Counted from the stretch's first letter, positions 38,198-46,787 are shown. The stretch is 64,000 nucleotides of DNA from Aeromicrobium sp. Sec7.5 (GCF_036867135.1 NZ_JBAJIJ010000001.1:1922001-1986000); one strand, 5' to 3'. A program made the numbers and translations. The notes: generated by a model from the letters alone, not told the origin.

Positions 38198-38217
38198 ATG
38201 TTTCCCGCGGGTAACAT
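38198..38217. promoter_or_regulatory. 20-bp palindrome upstream of ccr
   Basis: ATGTTTCCCGCGGGTAACAT is a palindrome with one mismatched pair. Its core TTTCC-CGCG-GGTAA matches the TTACC-N4-GGTAA motif with one change. It lies 34 bp before the ccr GTG. Confidence 0.6.
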
Positions 38218-38250
38218 CGCCGCGACCTACACGACCCTTGGAGGCTCTTC

Positions 38251-39591
38251 GTGCAGCACATCCTGGACGCGATCATGGCCGGCGACACCGCCGGTGAGGA
38301 CTTCGCGAACCTTGACGTCCCCGACCACTACCTCGCCGCGACCGTCCACAAGGACGAGGTCGACATGTTCGAGGGTGTCGCCAGCCGCGACAAGGACCCG
38401 CGTCAGTCGATCCACGTCGAGGACGTGGCCCTGCCGGAGCTCGGTCCGGGCGAGGCCCTCGTGGCCGTCATGGCCAGCGCGATCAACTACAACACGGTCT
38501 GGACCTCGATCTTCGAGCCCGTCTCGACCTTCGGCTTCCTGGAGCGCTACGGCCGCCTCTCGCCGCTGACCAAGCGCCACGACCTGCCCTACCACGTGGT
38601 CGGCTCCGACCTCGCCGGCGTCGTGCTGCGGACGGGCCCGGGCGTCACCAAGTGGAAGCCCGGCCAGGAGGTCGTCGCCCACTGCCTCTCCGTCGAGCTC
38701 GAGGCTCCCGACGGCCACGACGACACGATGATGGATCCCGAGCAGCGCATCTGGGGCTTCGAGACCAACTTCGGCGGCCTCGCGCACGTCGCGCTCGTCA
38801 AGTCCAACCAGCTGCTGCCCAAGCCCGACCACCTGACGTGGGAGGAGGCCGCCTCCCCCGGTCTGGTCAACGCCACCGCCTACCGCCAGCTCGTCTCCAA
38901 GAACGGCGGCAACATGAAGCAGGGCGACAACGTCCTGATCTGGGGCGCCTCGGGCGGCCTCGGCGGCTTCGCGACGCAGTACGCCGTCAACGGTGGCGCC
39001 AACCCGATCTGCGTCGTCTCCAACGAGGAGAAGGCCAAGATCGTCCGCAGCATGGGCGCCGAGCACGTCATCAACCGTTCCGAGGAGCAGTGGAAGTTCT
39101 GGAACGAGGACGGCACCAAGCAGAACCCCAAGGAGTGGCAGCGCCTCGGCAAGAAGATCCGCGAGCTCACCGGCGGCGAGGACATCGACATCGTCTTCGA
39201 GCACCCGGGCCGCGAGACCTTCGGCGCCTCGGTCTATGTCACCCGTAAGGGCGGCACGATCACGACCTGCGCGTCGACCACGGGCTTCATGCACGAGTAC
39301 GACAACCGGTACCTGTGGATGAACCTCAAGCGCATCATCTCGAGCCACTTCGCCAACTACCGCGAGGCGTTCGAGGCGAACCGCCTGATCGACCAGGGCA
39401 AGATCCACCCGACGCTCTCGCGCACGTACAAGCTCGAGGACGTGGGCCAGGCCTCCCTGGACGTGCACCACAACCTCCACCAGGGCAAGGTCGGCGTGCT
39501 CGCCCTCGCTCCGGAGGAGGGCCTCGGCGTGCGTGACCACGAGAAGCGCGAGCTGCACCTCGACAAGATCAACCGCTTCCGGGGCATCTGA
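38251..39591 (+). CDS. ccr: Crotonyl-CoA carboxylase/reductase
   Basis: 446 residues, a medium-chain dehydrogenase/reductase of the Ccr clade. It has the long N-terminal extension (LDVPDHYLAATVHKDEVDMFEG), INYNTVWTSIFEPVSTF, the NADPH-binding IWGASGGLGGFATQYA and the CO2-site-like region with FEHPGRETFGASVYV and HFANYREAFEANRLI. Ccr reductively carboxylates crotonyl-CoA to (2S)-ethylmalonyl-CoA with NADPH, the defining step of the ethylmalonyl-CoA pathway; it also supplies ethylmalonyl extender units. The start GTG has GGAGG 6 bases upstream. A palindromic operator candidate precedes it and a strong hairpin (39620-39650) ends the transcript. Confidence 0.97.
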   Translation: MQHILDAIMAGDTAGEDFANLDVPDHYLAATVHKDEVDMFEGVASRDKDPRQSIHVEDVALPELGPGEALVAVMASAINYNTVWTSIFEPVSTFGFLERYGRLSPLTKRHDLPYHVVGSDLAGVVLRTGPGVTKWKPGQEVVAHCLSVELEAPDGHDDTMMDPEQRIWGFETNFGGLAHVALVKSNQLLPKPDHLTWEEAASPGLVNATAYRQLVSKNGGNMKQGDNVLIWGASGGLGGFATQYAVNGGANPICVVSNEEKAKIVRSMGAEHVINRSEEQWKFWNEDGTKQNPKEWQRLGKKIRELTGGEDIDIVFEHPGRETFGASVYVTRKGGTITTCASTTGFMHEYDNRYLWMNLKRIISSHFANYREAFEANRLIDQGKIHPTLSRTYKLEDVGQASLDVHHNLHQGKVGVLALAPEEGLGVRDHEKRELHLDKINRFRGI

Positions 39592-39619
39592 GCCGGACGT
39601 TCGATCCAGCAGTTCTCAC

Positions 39620-39650
39620 CGGAGGGCGTGGCCGTGGGCCACGCCCTCCG
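39620..39650 (+). terminator. Terminator hairpin after ccr
   Basis: A 14-bp perfect stem (39620-39633 with 39637-39650) with GTG loop lies 29 bp after the ccr stop, before the coiled-coil gene. Confidence 0.85.
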
Positions 39651-39707
39651 TCGTCGGTACAGTGGGCGCTGCCCGCCTTTCGTCGTCCTATCCCGCGAGG
39701 AACATCC

Positions 39708-40886
39708 ATGTCCGATCAGTCCGGATTGTCGATCTTCGATGCCAGCAAGTCACCGTCGTCGGCCTCGTTCCCGCCGGCGCGCCGGGGTGGCTACGACCCG
39801 GACGCGGTCGACGCCTGGGTCCGTTCGCAGTCGGCCGAGCTGTCCAAGGCGGCCAAGGCCGTGCAGGAGGCCAACCGCAAGAACGCCGACCTGACGAAGC
39901 AGCTGGAGCAGCTCAAGGACCGGGTGGAGGCCGTCGAGCGCCCCACCTACACCGGGCTCGGCAACCACGCGGCGCAGCTGCTCGGCCTGGCCGAGCAGGA
40001 GGCCGACGAGGTCCGCGCCAAGGCGCGCCGGGAGGCCGACGAGACCGTCACGAAGGCCCGCGAGGACGCGACCCTCATGGTCGCCGCCGCGAAGCAGGAG
40101 AGCGAGGAGCTGCGCTCCCGCACCACGAGCGAGATCGAGACCAAGCGCCGGGCGCTCCTCGACGAGGCCGAGACCAAGAACGCCGAGGCCCAGGCGTACG
40201 CCGCCGACCTGCGCGACCAGGCCGAGCGTGAGGCCGAGCGCCTGCGCGTCGCGGCCGAGCAGGACGCCGAGTCGATGCGCCTCACCGCGACCCGCGAGGT
40301 CGAGCAGGCACGGGCCGCCGCGGACCGCGAGGTCTCCGAGGCCCGCCGCGTGCTGGCGGTCGAGAAGGAGCGCCTGGCTCGCGAGGCGTCCGAGAACCAC
40401 GAGAACGCCGTCGCCAAGACCTCGAAGCTCGTCGCCGACGCGGAGGCTCGGGCCCAGGCCGCCGACGACCGTTCGCGCGAGGTCCTCGGCAACGCCGCCA
40501 AGGCTCGCGACGACGCCAGCCGTGAGTCGGCTCAGCTGATCGACAACGCGCGCACCGAGGCCGGCAACATCGTCGCTCAGGCCAGCGCGGAGGCCGAGAA
40601 CGTGCGCGTCACGACCACCACCGAGGTCGAGCGCCACACGCGGGCGCTGCGCCAGGAGGTGGCCGACCTCGAGCGCAAGCGCGACGGGATCGTGTCGCAG
40701 ATGGGTCAGCTCCGTGACATCGTCGCGACCTTCGCCCCGTCGGCCGCCCCCGCGGCCGAGGAGGCAGAAGCGGCCGAGTCCTCCGAGCCGCGTGCCGAGG
40801 AGCCGTCCACCGACGAGGTCGACGACGTCGAGAAGACCGAGACGGCCGATCCCCAGACCGATCGCCCGGAGGCGCAGCAGGGCTGA
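39708..40886 (+). CDS. DivIVA-like coiled-coil protein
   Basis: 392 residues. A short N-terminal domain (FPPARRGGYDPDAVDAWVRSQSAELSKAAKAVQEANRK) has the GYdxxxVDxwv pattern of DivIVA domains, followed by a long Ala/Glu/Arg coiled coil (about 90-340) and an acidic, disordered tail (EEAEAAESSEPRAEEPSTDEVDDVE). DivIVA-like proteins mark poles and septa and organise wall growth in actinobacteria. It is too long and divergent to be called the main DivIVA/Wag31. It lies alone between the ccr terminator and a converging small gene, with its own promoter implied. Confidence 0.8.
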   Translation: MSDQSGLSIFDASKSPSSASFPPARRGGYDPDAVDAWVRSQSAELSKAAKAVQEANRKNADLTKQLEQLKDRVEAVERPTYTGLGNHAAQLLGLAEQEADEVRAKARREADETVTKAREDATLMVAAAKQESEELRSRTTSEIETKRRALLDEAETKNAEAQAYAADLRDQAEREAERLRVAAEQDAESMRLTATREVEQARAAADREVSEARRVLAVEKERLAREASENHENAVAKTSKLVADAEARAQAADDRSREVLGNAAKARDDASRESAQLIDNARTEAGNIVAQASAEAENVRVTTTTEVERHTRALRQEVADLERKRDGIVSQMGQLRDIVATFAPSAAPAAEEAEAAESSEPRAEEPSTDEVDDVEKTETADPQTDRPEAQQG

Positions 40887-40922
40887 GTCAGGCCTGCTGC
40901 CCACCGGGGGGCGGGGCGCTCC

Positions 40923-41186
40923 TCAGGAGCGTTCCCAGCACGGTGTGTGCCAGTGGCGCCGCTCGTCGAGCGCGGAGGCGCTGAGCAGCGCGGCGACCGC
41001 CGGCCACACCACGACGTGCCCGGTGCCCGCGGGGATGGGGCGGTGGCATCCCGGGCACGTGTACGGCTTCCCGGAGGTCGCGCCGGTCAGTCGACGGACG
41101 TGCCACTCGCGTCCGGCCCGGACCTCCGTGGTCTGGCCCACGACGAGGCGTCGTCCGACCTGGCGGGGCGGTCGTCGGCGAGGCAC
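40923..41186 (-). CDS. Small zinc-ribbon-like protein
   Basis: 87 residues. A conserved-looking core has CPGCHRPIPAGTGHVVVWP and ERRHWHTPCW, i.e. C-x2-C-H...H-x-H-x2-C, which could hold one zinc ion. The N-terminus is Arg-rich (MPRRRPPRQVGRRL). Similar small proteins are widespread in actinobacteria without an assigned role. It converges on the DivIVA-like gene and follows the next gene by 9 bp on the same strand. Confidence 0.75.
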   Translation of the reverse strand: MPRRRPPRQVGRRLVVGQTTEVRAGREWHVRRLTGATSGKPYTCPGCHRPIPAGTGHVVVWPAVAALLSASALDERRHWHTPCWERS

Positions 41187-41195
41187 CCCCCGATC

Positions 41196-41573
41196 CTAGG
41201 CCGGTGCGATGACCTCGGCCGGAGCCGGCACCACCGGGGAGCAGTACCAGCGGACCCATCCGGCGCCGGAGCGTGAGGCCTCGAGCGCCTCGTCGAACGA
41301 GACCAGGTCGACCGTGCCGTCGAGCCGCTCGAGCACGATGCTGTCGGCCAGCGAGGGCGCCCGGGAACAGCTGAGTCCACGGGCCTCGACGTCGGCCACG
41401 GCCGCCGTCACGAGGTCGGAGGAGCCCGACGGCGACACCGTCAGCTCGCGATCACCCGCGGACTGACGTCCGGCGTCGAACATCGCCAGCGCGACGGCCA
41501 TCACGAGAGCCGCCGTCGTGACGGTCAACGTGGCACGCCGTACCCACATCGCGACTCGGTGCAGAGTCGTCAC
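41196..41573 (-). CDS. Exported or membrane-anchored hypothetical protein
   Basis: 125 residues from GTG 41573. An N-terminal hydrophobic helix (ATLTVTTAALVMAVALAMF) acts as signal or anchor, with the remaining 80 residues outside. The mature part includes two cysteines (GLSCSRAP and WYCSPVVP) that could form a disulphide. No family is recognised. It is likely co-transcribed with the downstream zinc-ribbon gene. Confidence 0.65.
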   Translation of the reverse strand: MTTLHRVAMWVRRATLTVTTAALVMAVALAMFDAGRQSAGDRELTVSPSGSSDLVTAAVADVEARGLSCSRAPSLADSIVLERLDGTVDLVSFDEALEASRSGAGWVRWYCSPVVPAPAEVIAPA

Positions 41574-41605
41574 GCGCCACCGTCCTGTCTTCCCCTGTCA
41601 TGACA

Positions 41606-41639
41606 ACGAGGCCGGTACCCCTGGGGTTACCGGCCTCGT
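41606..41639. terminator. Terminator hairpin after 3-hydroxyacyl-CoA dehydrogenase gene
   Basis: ACGAGGCCGGTA-type arm (from 41606) pairs with TTACCGGCCTCGT (to 41639), a stem of about 12 bp plus a one-base bulge and GC cap. It lies 21 bp past the stop at 41661. Confidence 0.75.
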
Positions 41640-41660
41640 CGTACGACGTGGGAGCAGGTC

Positions 41661-42833
41661 TCAGTAGGTGTGGAAGCCCACCTTGGTCTTGCGACCCAGC
41701 TTGCCCTCGGCCACGAGCTTCTCGAGCGTGGGTGCCGGGGCCCAGCCCTCGTGCCCGAACGCACCGACCAGCGTCTGCTCGATCGCGAGCGAGACGTCGT
41801 TGCCCACGACGTCGAGCAGCTCGAACGGACCCATCGGGAGCTTGGCGTTCTCCTTGATGGCCGTGTCGATCTCCTCCAGCGTGCCGCCGCCGGCCTCGTG
41901 CAGCTTGATGGCGTCGTTGAGGTACGGGAACAGCAGGGCGTTGACGATGAAGCCGGCCCGGTCGCCGCAGGACACGGGGTGCTTGCCGACGTTGAGGCTC
42001 AAGGCCTTCGCCGTCTCCGACACCTCGGGCGACGTGGTCTCGGCCGAGACGACCTCCACGAGCTTCATGATCGGCGCCGGGTTGAAGAAGTGGATGCCCA
42101 CGACGTCGCCCGGACGGCCGGTCTGGGCCGCCAGGTCAGCGATCGACAGCGACGACGTCGTGGTGGCCAGGATCGCGCCCGGCTTGGCGATGCGGTCGAG
42201 GTCGCGGAACAGCTCGCGCTTGATCTCGAGATCCTCGGCGATGGCCTCGACGACGACGTCGACACCGCCGAGGGCCTCGCGCTCGGTCGACCCCGTCAGG
42301 CGCTCGAGCACCGACGACTTGCCGTCCTCGTCGAGCTTGCCCTTGGCCACGGCCCGATCGAGGTTCTTGGTGATGTAGGCGATGACACCGTCGAGCTTGT
42401 CCTGCGAGCGACCCACGTAGGTGACGTCGTAGCCGGCCTGGGCGAAGACCTGCACGATGCCCGAGGCCATCGTGCCCGTGCCGACGACGCCGATGCTCGT
42501 GACGTCGTGACGCAGCTGCGGCGTGGGCTCCTCGGCAGCGGCGGCGCCCGCGATGTCGGCCAGGATCGGGGCCGGCACGTGCAGCGGGTCGCCCGTGCTC
42601 GCGTGCAGGTCGTTCAGGCCGTCGATGACGGTCTGGGCGCCCAGGCCCTCGATCAGGGCGATGGGTCCGACCGGGTAGCCGCAGCCGAACCGCATGCCCG
42701 CGTCGATGTCGGCGCGGGTCGCGTAGCCGCTCTCGAGCATCGTCGCGGCATGGTTGAGGTACGGAAGGACGAGGGTCCGCGCGGTCTCGGCTGCGGGGTC
42801 CGAGGCGGTCAGACGGTCGACGATCTCCTGCAT
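41661..42833 (-). CDS. 3-Hydroxyacyl-CoA (3-hydroxybutyryl-CoA) dehydrogenase with extra N-terminal domain
   Basis: 390 residues from ATG 42833 (MQEIVDRLTAS). Residues 1-85 resemble a 3HCDH C-terminal domain (LPYLNHAATMLESGYATRADIDAGMRFGCGYPVGPIALIE). They precede a complete enzyme: NAD-binding IGVVGTGTMASGIVQVFAQAGYDV (about 112-135), catalytic His in VGIHFFNPAPIMKLVEVV and Glu/Asn nearby, then a second C-terminal domain (AGFIVNALLFPYLNDAIKL). It oxidises or makes 3-hydroxybutyryl-CoA/acetoacetyl-CoA, the step between the thiolase and crotonase in the ethylmalonyl-CoA route. The frame is open to 43181 but the extra residues are Ser/Val-rich antisense of the neighbouring lipoprotein gene. Confidence 0.92.
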   Translation of the reverse strand: MQEIVDRLTASDPAAETARTLVLPYLNHAATMLESGYATRADIDAGMRFGCGYPVGPIALIEGLGAQTVIDGLNDLHASTGDPLHVPAPILADIAGAAAAEEPTPQLRHDVTSIGVVGTGTMASGIVQVFAQAGYDVTYVGRSQDKLDGVIAYITKNLDRAVAKGKLDEDGKSSVLERLTGSTEREALGGVDVVVEAIAEDLEIKRELFRDLDRIAKPGAILATTTSSLSIADLAAQTGRPGDVVGIHFFNPAPIMKLVEVVSAETTSPEVSETAKALSLNVGKHPVSCGDRAGFIVNALLFPYLNDAIKLHEAGGGTLEEIDTAIKENAKLPMGPFELLDVVGNDVSLAIEQTLVGAFGHEGWAPAPTLEKLVAEGKLGRKTKVGFHTY

Positions 42834-42835
42834 GT

Positions 42836-42849
42836 CTACTCCTGGGTAA
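42836..42849. promoter_or_regulatory. Half-conserved TTACC-N4-GGTAA motif at the hydroxyacyl-CoA dehydrogenase start
   Basis: On the minus strand TTACC-CAGG-AGTAG, ending 2 bp before the ATG. One half is perfect, the other matches at 3 of 5 positions. It also overlaps the CAGGAG ribosome site, so the second half may be constrained by that. Confidence 0.4.
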
Positions 42850-42930
42850 CGTGAGGGGTCGTGACACACTAGCGTGTGTTTTCCGCCTGACGGACAAGCC
42901 GCCGAGGAACTGATCGAGAGGGAGCGGAAG

Positions 42931-43335
42931 TTGTCACGAACGCAGATCTGGACCACCGGTGCGGCCCTGGCCGCGTGCCTCGTGCTGACGGCGTGCGGCG
43001 ACGACCAGCCCGATCCGGAGTCCTCCTCGACCCCGTCGCCGACGTCGTCGGCCGAGTCGAGTGACCCGGCGCCCACCGACACCGCCTCCGCGCTCCCCGA
43101 GACCGCGTCCGACCTCGTCGGCACCTGGCGCGACGACGCCGCCGACTGGACCGCGTACTTCGAGGACGACGGCACCTTCACGTGGGACTACCAGGGCAAC
43201 GTCGACTTCCTCACGGGCAGCTACACGCTCGAGGACGGGGTCGTGACGTTCGCCGGGCTCGACGGCAACGACCTCGTCGGCCAGGTCACGCCCGAGGGCC
43301 TCGTGTTCGACCTCGGCACCCTCACGCGCCGGTGA
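42931..43335 (+). CDS. Small putative lipoprotein
   Basis: 134 residues from a TTG at 42931, which has GGGAG about 8 bases upstream and gives [22 protein letters not shown], a proper lipobox (LTAC). The open frame begins at 42874 but would bury the signal. A Ser/Pro/Thr-rich linker ([23 protein letters not shown]) leads to a small beta domain ([42 protein letters not shown]), reminiscent of lipocalin-like or DUF-type surface proteins. It precedes nucS by 13 bp. Function unknown. Confidence 0.8.
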   Translation: MSRTQIWTTGAALAACLVLTACGDDQPDPESSSTPSPTSSAESSDPAPTDTASALPETASDLVGTWRDDAADWTAYFEDDGTFTWDYQGNVDFLTGSYTLEDGVVTFAGLDGNDLVGQVTPEGLVFDLGTLTRR

Positions 43336-43348
43336 GGCAGCACCGCTG

Positions 43349-44026
43349 ATGCGTCTGGTCGTCGCACGCTGTCAGGTCGACTACGCCGGCCGCCTGACCG
43401 CCCACCTGCCCCTGGCCACCCGCGTCATCATGGTCAAGTCGGACGGGTCGGTCCTGATCCACTCCGACGGAGGCTCCTACAAGCCGCTCAACTGGATGAG
43501 TCCGCCCTGCACCCTGCGCGAGGGCGTCGCTGACGACGGCGTCGCGGAATGGACCGTGTCGGCCACGAAGTCCGACGACACGCTCCGCATCCGCATCGAG
43601 GAGGTGCTGCACGACTCCGCGCACGACCTCGGGATCGATCCGGGGTTGCAGAAGGACGGGGTCGAGAAGCACCTCCAGGAGCTGCTCGCGGAGCACACGG
43701 CGACGTTCGGCGACGGCATGAGCCTGGTACGCCGGGAGTACATGACCGCGATCGGCCCGGTCGACCTGCTGTGCCGCGACGCAGCGGGAGCGGCAGTGGC
43801 CGTCGAGATCAAGCGGCGCGGCGACATCGACGGGGTCGAGCAGCTGACCCGCTACCTCGAGCTCATGAACCGTGACCCGAAGCTGCGACCGGTGCGCGGC
43901 ATCTTCGCGGCCCAGGAGATCAAGCCGCAGGCCCGCACGCTCGCCACCGATCGTGGGATCGAGTGCCTGGTCGTCGACTACGACGCCCTCCGCGGCATCG
44001 ACGACCCCAGCCTGCGGCTGTTCTGA
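43349..44026 (+). CDS. nucS: Mismatch-specific endonuclease NucS (EndoMS)
   Basis: 225 residues, full length for the family. The N-terminal beta-rich DNA-binding domain ([41 protein letters not shown]) is followed by the RecB-like nuclease core with GPVDLLCRD and VAVEIKRRG (catalytic Asp, Glu and Lys), and a C-terminal tail ending SLRLF that suits a beta-clamp-binding motif. In actinobacteria lacking MutS/MutL, NucS cuts both strands at G-T and related mismatches and keeps mutation rates low. Confidence 0.96.
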   Translation: MRLVVARCQVDYAGRLTAHLPLATRVIMVKSDGSVLIHSDGGSYKPLNWMSPPCTLREGVADDGVAEWTVSATKSDDTLRIRIEEVLHDSAHDLGIDPGLQKDGVEKHLQELLAEHTATFGDGMSLVRREYMTAIGPVDLLCRDAAGAAVAVEIKRRGDIDGVEQLTRYLELMNRDPKLRPVRGIFAAQEIKPQARTLATDRGIECLVVDYDALRGIDDPSLRLF

Positions 44027-44057
44027 CGTCCCGGGCCACGACCGGGCGGAGCTTCGC

Positions 44058-44426
44058 TCAGGCGGCCGTCCCGCCGAGTGCGGACTCCCTCCGGCCACGC
44101 CTCGACGACGCGGAGTGCCGCAGGAGCAGGTAGGCCGCGAAGCCCGTGGCGACGCCGGGGACGATCCCCAGGACGAGGCACACCCAGCCGTGCCGCACCT
44201 GCAGCTCGCGGCGATCGACGACGATCCAGATCGCCAGGACGGCCCAGCAGCAGAGGACGTCGAGCGAGTACCCGCTCGAGTACGGGTTGACGAAGCCGGC
44301 CGCCAGCCCGCCCACGACGTCGCCACCATCGCGGACCAGAGCAGGAACGACGATGGCGGCGAACGCCAGGGCGAAGCCGGCGCCGACGACGGCGATGAGG
44401 GTGTAGCCAAGGCGGACAGGGGCCAT
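44058..44426 (-). CDS. DUF2834-like small membrane protein
   Basis: 122 residues with three hydrophobic helices (YTLIAVVGAGFALAFAAIVVPALV, VLCCWAVLAIWIVVD and WVCLVLGIVPGVATGFAAYLLL). The pattern of an early helix, a NPYSSGYSLDVL segment, LAIWIV and a basic REL..RHGW loop matches DUF2834 proteins. These have no assigned function. It converges on nucS and is followed by no close partner. Confidence 0.7.
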   Translation of the reverse strand: MAPVRLGYTLIAVVGAGFALAFAAIVVPALVRDGGDVVGGLAAGFVNPYSSGYSLDVLCCWAVLAIWIVVDRRELQVRHGWVCLVLGIVPGVATGFAAYLLLRHSASSRRGRRESALGGTAA

Positions 44427-44544
44427 GGTGAGCTCCGGGTGGTCGCTGGGTCTGGGCCCCGGAGTCTAGTTCGCCACCGCCGCTCCGTCCCGGTTCCGAC
44501 CGAGGAAGGTTGCGCGGACACGGGGCATCGCGTTGTCTGGGGCC

Positions 44545-44988
44545 ATGGCCGACCTGACTGCGCTCCACCCGGTCCTGGGCCACTGGCGGACGTCCGGTCA
44601 GGTGCTCGACGAGCACGGTCACGTCGTGGTGGAGATCTCCGGGAGCGACACGTACACGCTGCTGCCGGGTGGCACGTGGATCGCGCACGAGGTCGACGTC
44701 GCGATGGGCGACGGGCACCGAGCCCTGACGCACGAGGTCATCGGCGGCGAGCACCCGGAGGGTGGCTGGCAGATGGTGGCGTTCGACACCGCGTCCGCGC
44801 CCAGCACGATGCGTCTGACGCTGGAGGAGCCGGGTCTGCTCCTGCTCCACGGTGTCGGCGTGCGCAGCTGGTTCCGCACCGATCACGGCACCGACCAGAT
44901 GTGCGCACGGTGGGAGCGTCAGGTCGAGGGTGCGTGGACGAGCTGGATGGACCTGACCTTCGACCGCCTCCCCACCCCCGAGCAATGA
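44545..44988 (+). CDS. Hypothetical protein with DUF1579-like beta-barrel pattern
   Basis: 147 residues from MADLTALHPVLGHWRTSG; an in-frame ATG at 44533 would add four residues. The sequence alternates beta strands (GHWRTSGQVLDEHGHVV, DTYTLLPGGTWIAHEVDV, GWQMVAFDTASAPSTMRLTLEEPG, WTSWMDLTFDRLP), like small lipocalin-like proteins of the DUF1579 type. No catalytic residues were recognised. Its transcript ends at the hairpin at 45026-45062. Confidence 0.7.
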   Translation: MADLTALHPVLGHWRTSGQVLDEHGHVVVEISGSDTYTLLPGGTWIAHEVDVAMGDGHRALTHEVIGGEHPEGGWQMVAFDTASAPSTMRLTLEEPGLLLLHGVGVRSWFRTDHGTDQMCARWERQVEGAWTSWMDLTFDRLPTPEQ

Positions 44989-45025
44989 GTGCCGCGCCAG
45001 ACCCGAGTCGGGGGGCCGGGGACGG

Positions 45026-45062
45026 CGCAGCCCCCGGGGCCACCAGGGCTCCGGGGGCTGCG
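45026..45062. terminator. Bidirectional terminator hairpin
   Basis: CGCAGCCCCCGG (45026-45037) pairs with CCGGGGGCTGCG (45051-45062) around a GC-rich loop, between the convergent DUF1579-like and ferritin genes. Confidence 0.8.
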
Positions 45063-45073
45063 TGTGGATCGGG

Positions 45074-45598
45074 TCAGGCGCCGGCCTTGCGGGGCGCGGT
45101 CGGGTCGTCACTGACGCCGCTGTCCTCGCGGGCGACCCAGTCCTCGATGCGCTCGTAGTCGCTCGCCGAGCGAGTCACGACGGCCAGCAGGTCGCCCATC
45201 TTCGCGACCTCCTCGACCTGCTCCTTGACGAACCACTGCATGAACTGGTCCGACGCGAAGTCGTTCTCGTCACGGGCGATGCGGGTGAGCTCGTTGATCT
45301 GGTCGGTGACCCGCTTCTCCTGGTCGAGCGCGAGCTTCACCGGCGCGATGACGTCGGCGAAGCTCATCTCGGGGGCCTCGAGGGCGGGGATGCGGATCTC
45401 CGCATCGGCGTCCAGCAGGTACTGGACCATCATCATCGCGTGGTCGCGCTCCTCGGTGGCCTGCTTGTAGAACAGCGCGGCCATCTGCGGCATCGTCAGC
45501 GCGTCGTAGTACGCGGCGATCGCGACGTACTGCTGGTGGGCGCCGAACTCGTAGCCGAGCTGCTCGTTGAGTCGTGCGACGAAGGCGGATGAAGCCAT
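45074..45598 (-). CDS. Ferritin (non-haem iron storage)
   Basis: 174 residues from ATG 45598 with GAAAGG upstream. A four-helix-bundle ferritin: ferroxidase ligands sit in LGYEFGAHQQYVAIAAYY (Glu in GYEFGAHQQY), EERDHAMMM (E..EH-type pair) and the FMQWFVKEQVEEV helix. It takes up Fe2+ and stores it as ferric mineral, and protects against iron-driven oxidation. No haem-binding methionine environment specific to bacterioferritin stands out. It is divergent from a Cys/Lys-rich small protein gene, 55 bp away, so the two may be co-regulated. Confidence 0.92.
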   Translation of the reverse strand: MASSAFVARLNEQLGYEFGAHQQYVAIAAYYDALTMPQMAALFYKQATEERDHAMMMVQYLLDADAEIRIPALEAPEMSFADVIAPVKLALDQEKRVTDQINELTRIARDENDFASDQFMQWFVKEQVEEVAKMGDLLAVVTRSASDYERIEDWVAREDSGVSDDPTAPRKAGA

Positions 45599-45653
45599 GG
45601 TGGTGGTCCTTTCCGAAAGGGTCGACCTCGACCGTGCGGTGTACGGTGAGGCG

Positions 45654-45839
45654 GTGGGGAAGAAGGGCAAGAAGCCGAAGGACAAGTGCTGCGTGAGCAA
45701 GCCGCGGTGCAAGCGGTGCCCCATCCAGATGCTCAAGGACGGGACGCTCCCGGACGGTTACACCGTCAAGAAGCGCAAGCTCGTCAAGGTCTCGAAGGGC
45801 ACGTCGAAGAAGTCGGGCAAGAAGTTCGCCGCAGCCTGA
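45654..45839 (+). CDS. Small Cys/Lys-rich protein
   Basis: 61 residues from GTG 45654 (MGKKGKKPKDKCCVSKPRCKRCPIQM...), extremely basic, with four cysteines in the pattern CC-x5-C-x2-C and a C-terminus of KKRKLVKVSKGTSKKSGKKF. A longer open frame starting at 45567 would read through the ferritin start on the opposite strand. The cysteine pattern could bind a metal, and the charge could bind nucleic acid. It is divergent from the ferritin gene. No function assigned. Confidence 0.7.
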   Translation: MGKKGKKPKDKCCVSKPRCKRCPIQMLKDGTLPDGYTVKKRKLVKVSKGTSKKSGKKFAAA

Positions 45840-46010
45840 TCGTCCCTCTCCTCCTCCCGTGGTCGTCGCCGATCGTCCCATCCGGCGACGCCGTCACACT
45901 ACTCCCGGCGAAGCCTGCGATTCCAGCAAGGAATGGCTGACCTGCCGAAGGTTCGGCTTGCCTTCTCGGTGTGCTGTGCAGCAGGTGACGGCCCGCGTTA
46001 CCGTCATGCC

Positions 46011-46787
46011 ATGACCGACATCGCCGCACGCGCCCACCGCCTCCTCGATCTCCACTCCTCCCCCGAGCTCCTGACCGTCGTCAACGTCTGGGACGCGATC
46101 ACCGCCACGATCGTCTCCGAGGTCGACGGCATCGAGGCCCTCGCCACCGCCAGCCACTCGATCGCCGCGATGTACGGCTACGAGGACGGCGAGAACATCC
46201 CCGTCGACCTCATGATCGAGGCCGTCGGCCGCATCGCCGCCGCCACGGACCTGCCGGTCACGGCCGACCTCGAGGCCGGCTACGGCAACCCGGGCGAGAC
46301 CACCCGCAAGGCGATCGACGTCGGCATCGTCGGGGCCAACCTGGAGGACCAGGTCAAGCCCCTGGCCGAGGCGGTCGCCGCAGTGGAGGCCGTCGTGAAG
46401 GCCGGCGAGGCCGCCGGCATCCCCTTCGTGCTGAACGCCCGCACCGACGTCGTCGCGAAGGCCGGCGACCGTCCGCACGACGAGGTCATCGCCGACGCGA
46501 TCGAGCGTGGCAAGGCCTTCCTCGACGTCGGCGCCCCGGTCGTGTTCGTGCCGGGCCCGCTCTCGGAGGACGACGTCACGCAGCTCGTGGAGGCCTACGG
46601 CCCCCAGCGGCTCACGACGATCGGCTACCCCGGGTCGATCCCGCTCGCCCGCCAGGCCGAGCTCGGCGTGGCTCGCGTCTCGTACGGCCCGTTCTCGCAG
46701 TCCGTCGCGCTCATGGCGCTGCAGGACCTCACGAAGGACATCGTGGCCGGCGGCGGCCTGCCGTCGAACTTCCGCGTCCTGAACTGA
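46011..46787 (+). CDS. Isocitrate lyase/PEP phosphonomutase family protein
   Basis: 258 residues of the PEP-mutase TIM-barrel superfamily: VVNVWDAITATIVSEVDGIEALATASHS, TADLEAGYG (metal-binding acidic motif, about 83-91), ANLEDQ, NARTDVVAKAG and VVFVPGPLSEDDV. It lacks the KKCGH catalytic motif of true isocitrate lyase, so it is a short lyase or hydrolase such as an oxaloacetate decarboxylase or a 2-methylisocitrate-lyase-like enzyme. The ethylmalonyl-CoA neighbourhood makes a C4/C5 acid substrate plausible, but this is inference. Confidence 0.85.
   Translation: MTDIAARAHRLLDLHSSPELLTVVNVWDAITATIVSEVDGIEALATASHSIAAMYGYEDGENIPVDLMIEAVGRIAAATDLPVTADLEAGYGNPGETTRKAIDVGIVGANLEDQVKPLAEAVAAVEAVVKAGEAAGIPFVLNARTDVVAKAGDRPHDEVIADAIERGKAFLDVGAPVVFVPGPLSEDDVTQLVEAYGPQRLTTIGYPGSIPLARQAELGVARVSYGPFSQSVALMALQDLTKDIVAGGGLPSNFRVLN

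Noticed and set aside
46011..46787. True isocitrate lyase (glyoxylate bypass)
   Set aside because: Only 258 residues and no KKCGH motif; it belongs to the short PEP-mutase-like branch.
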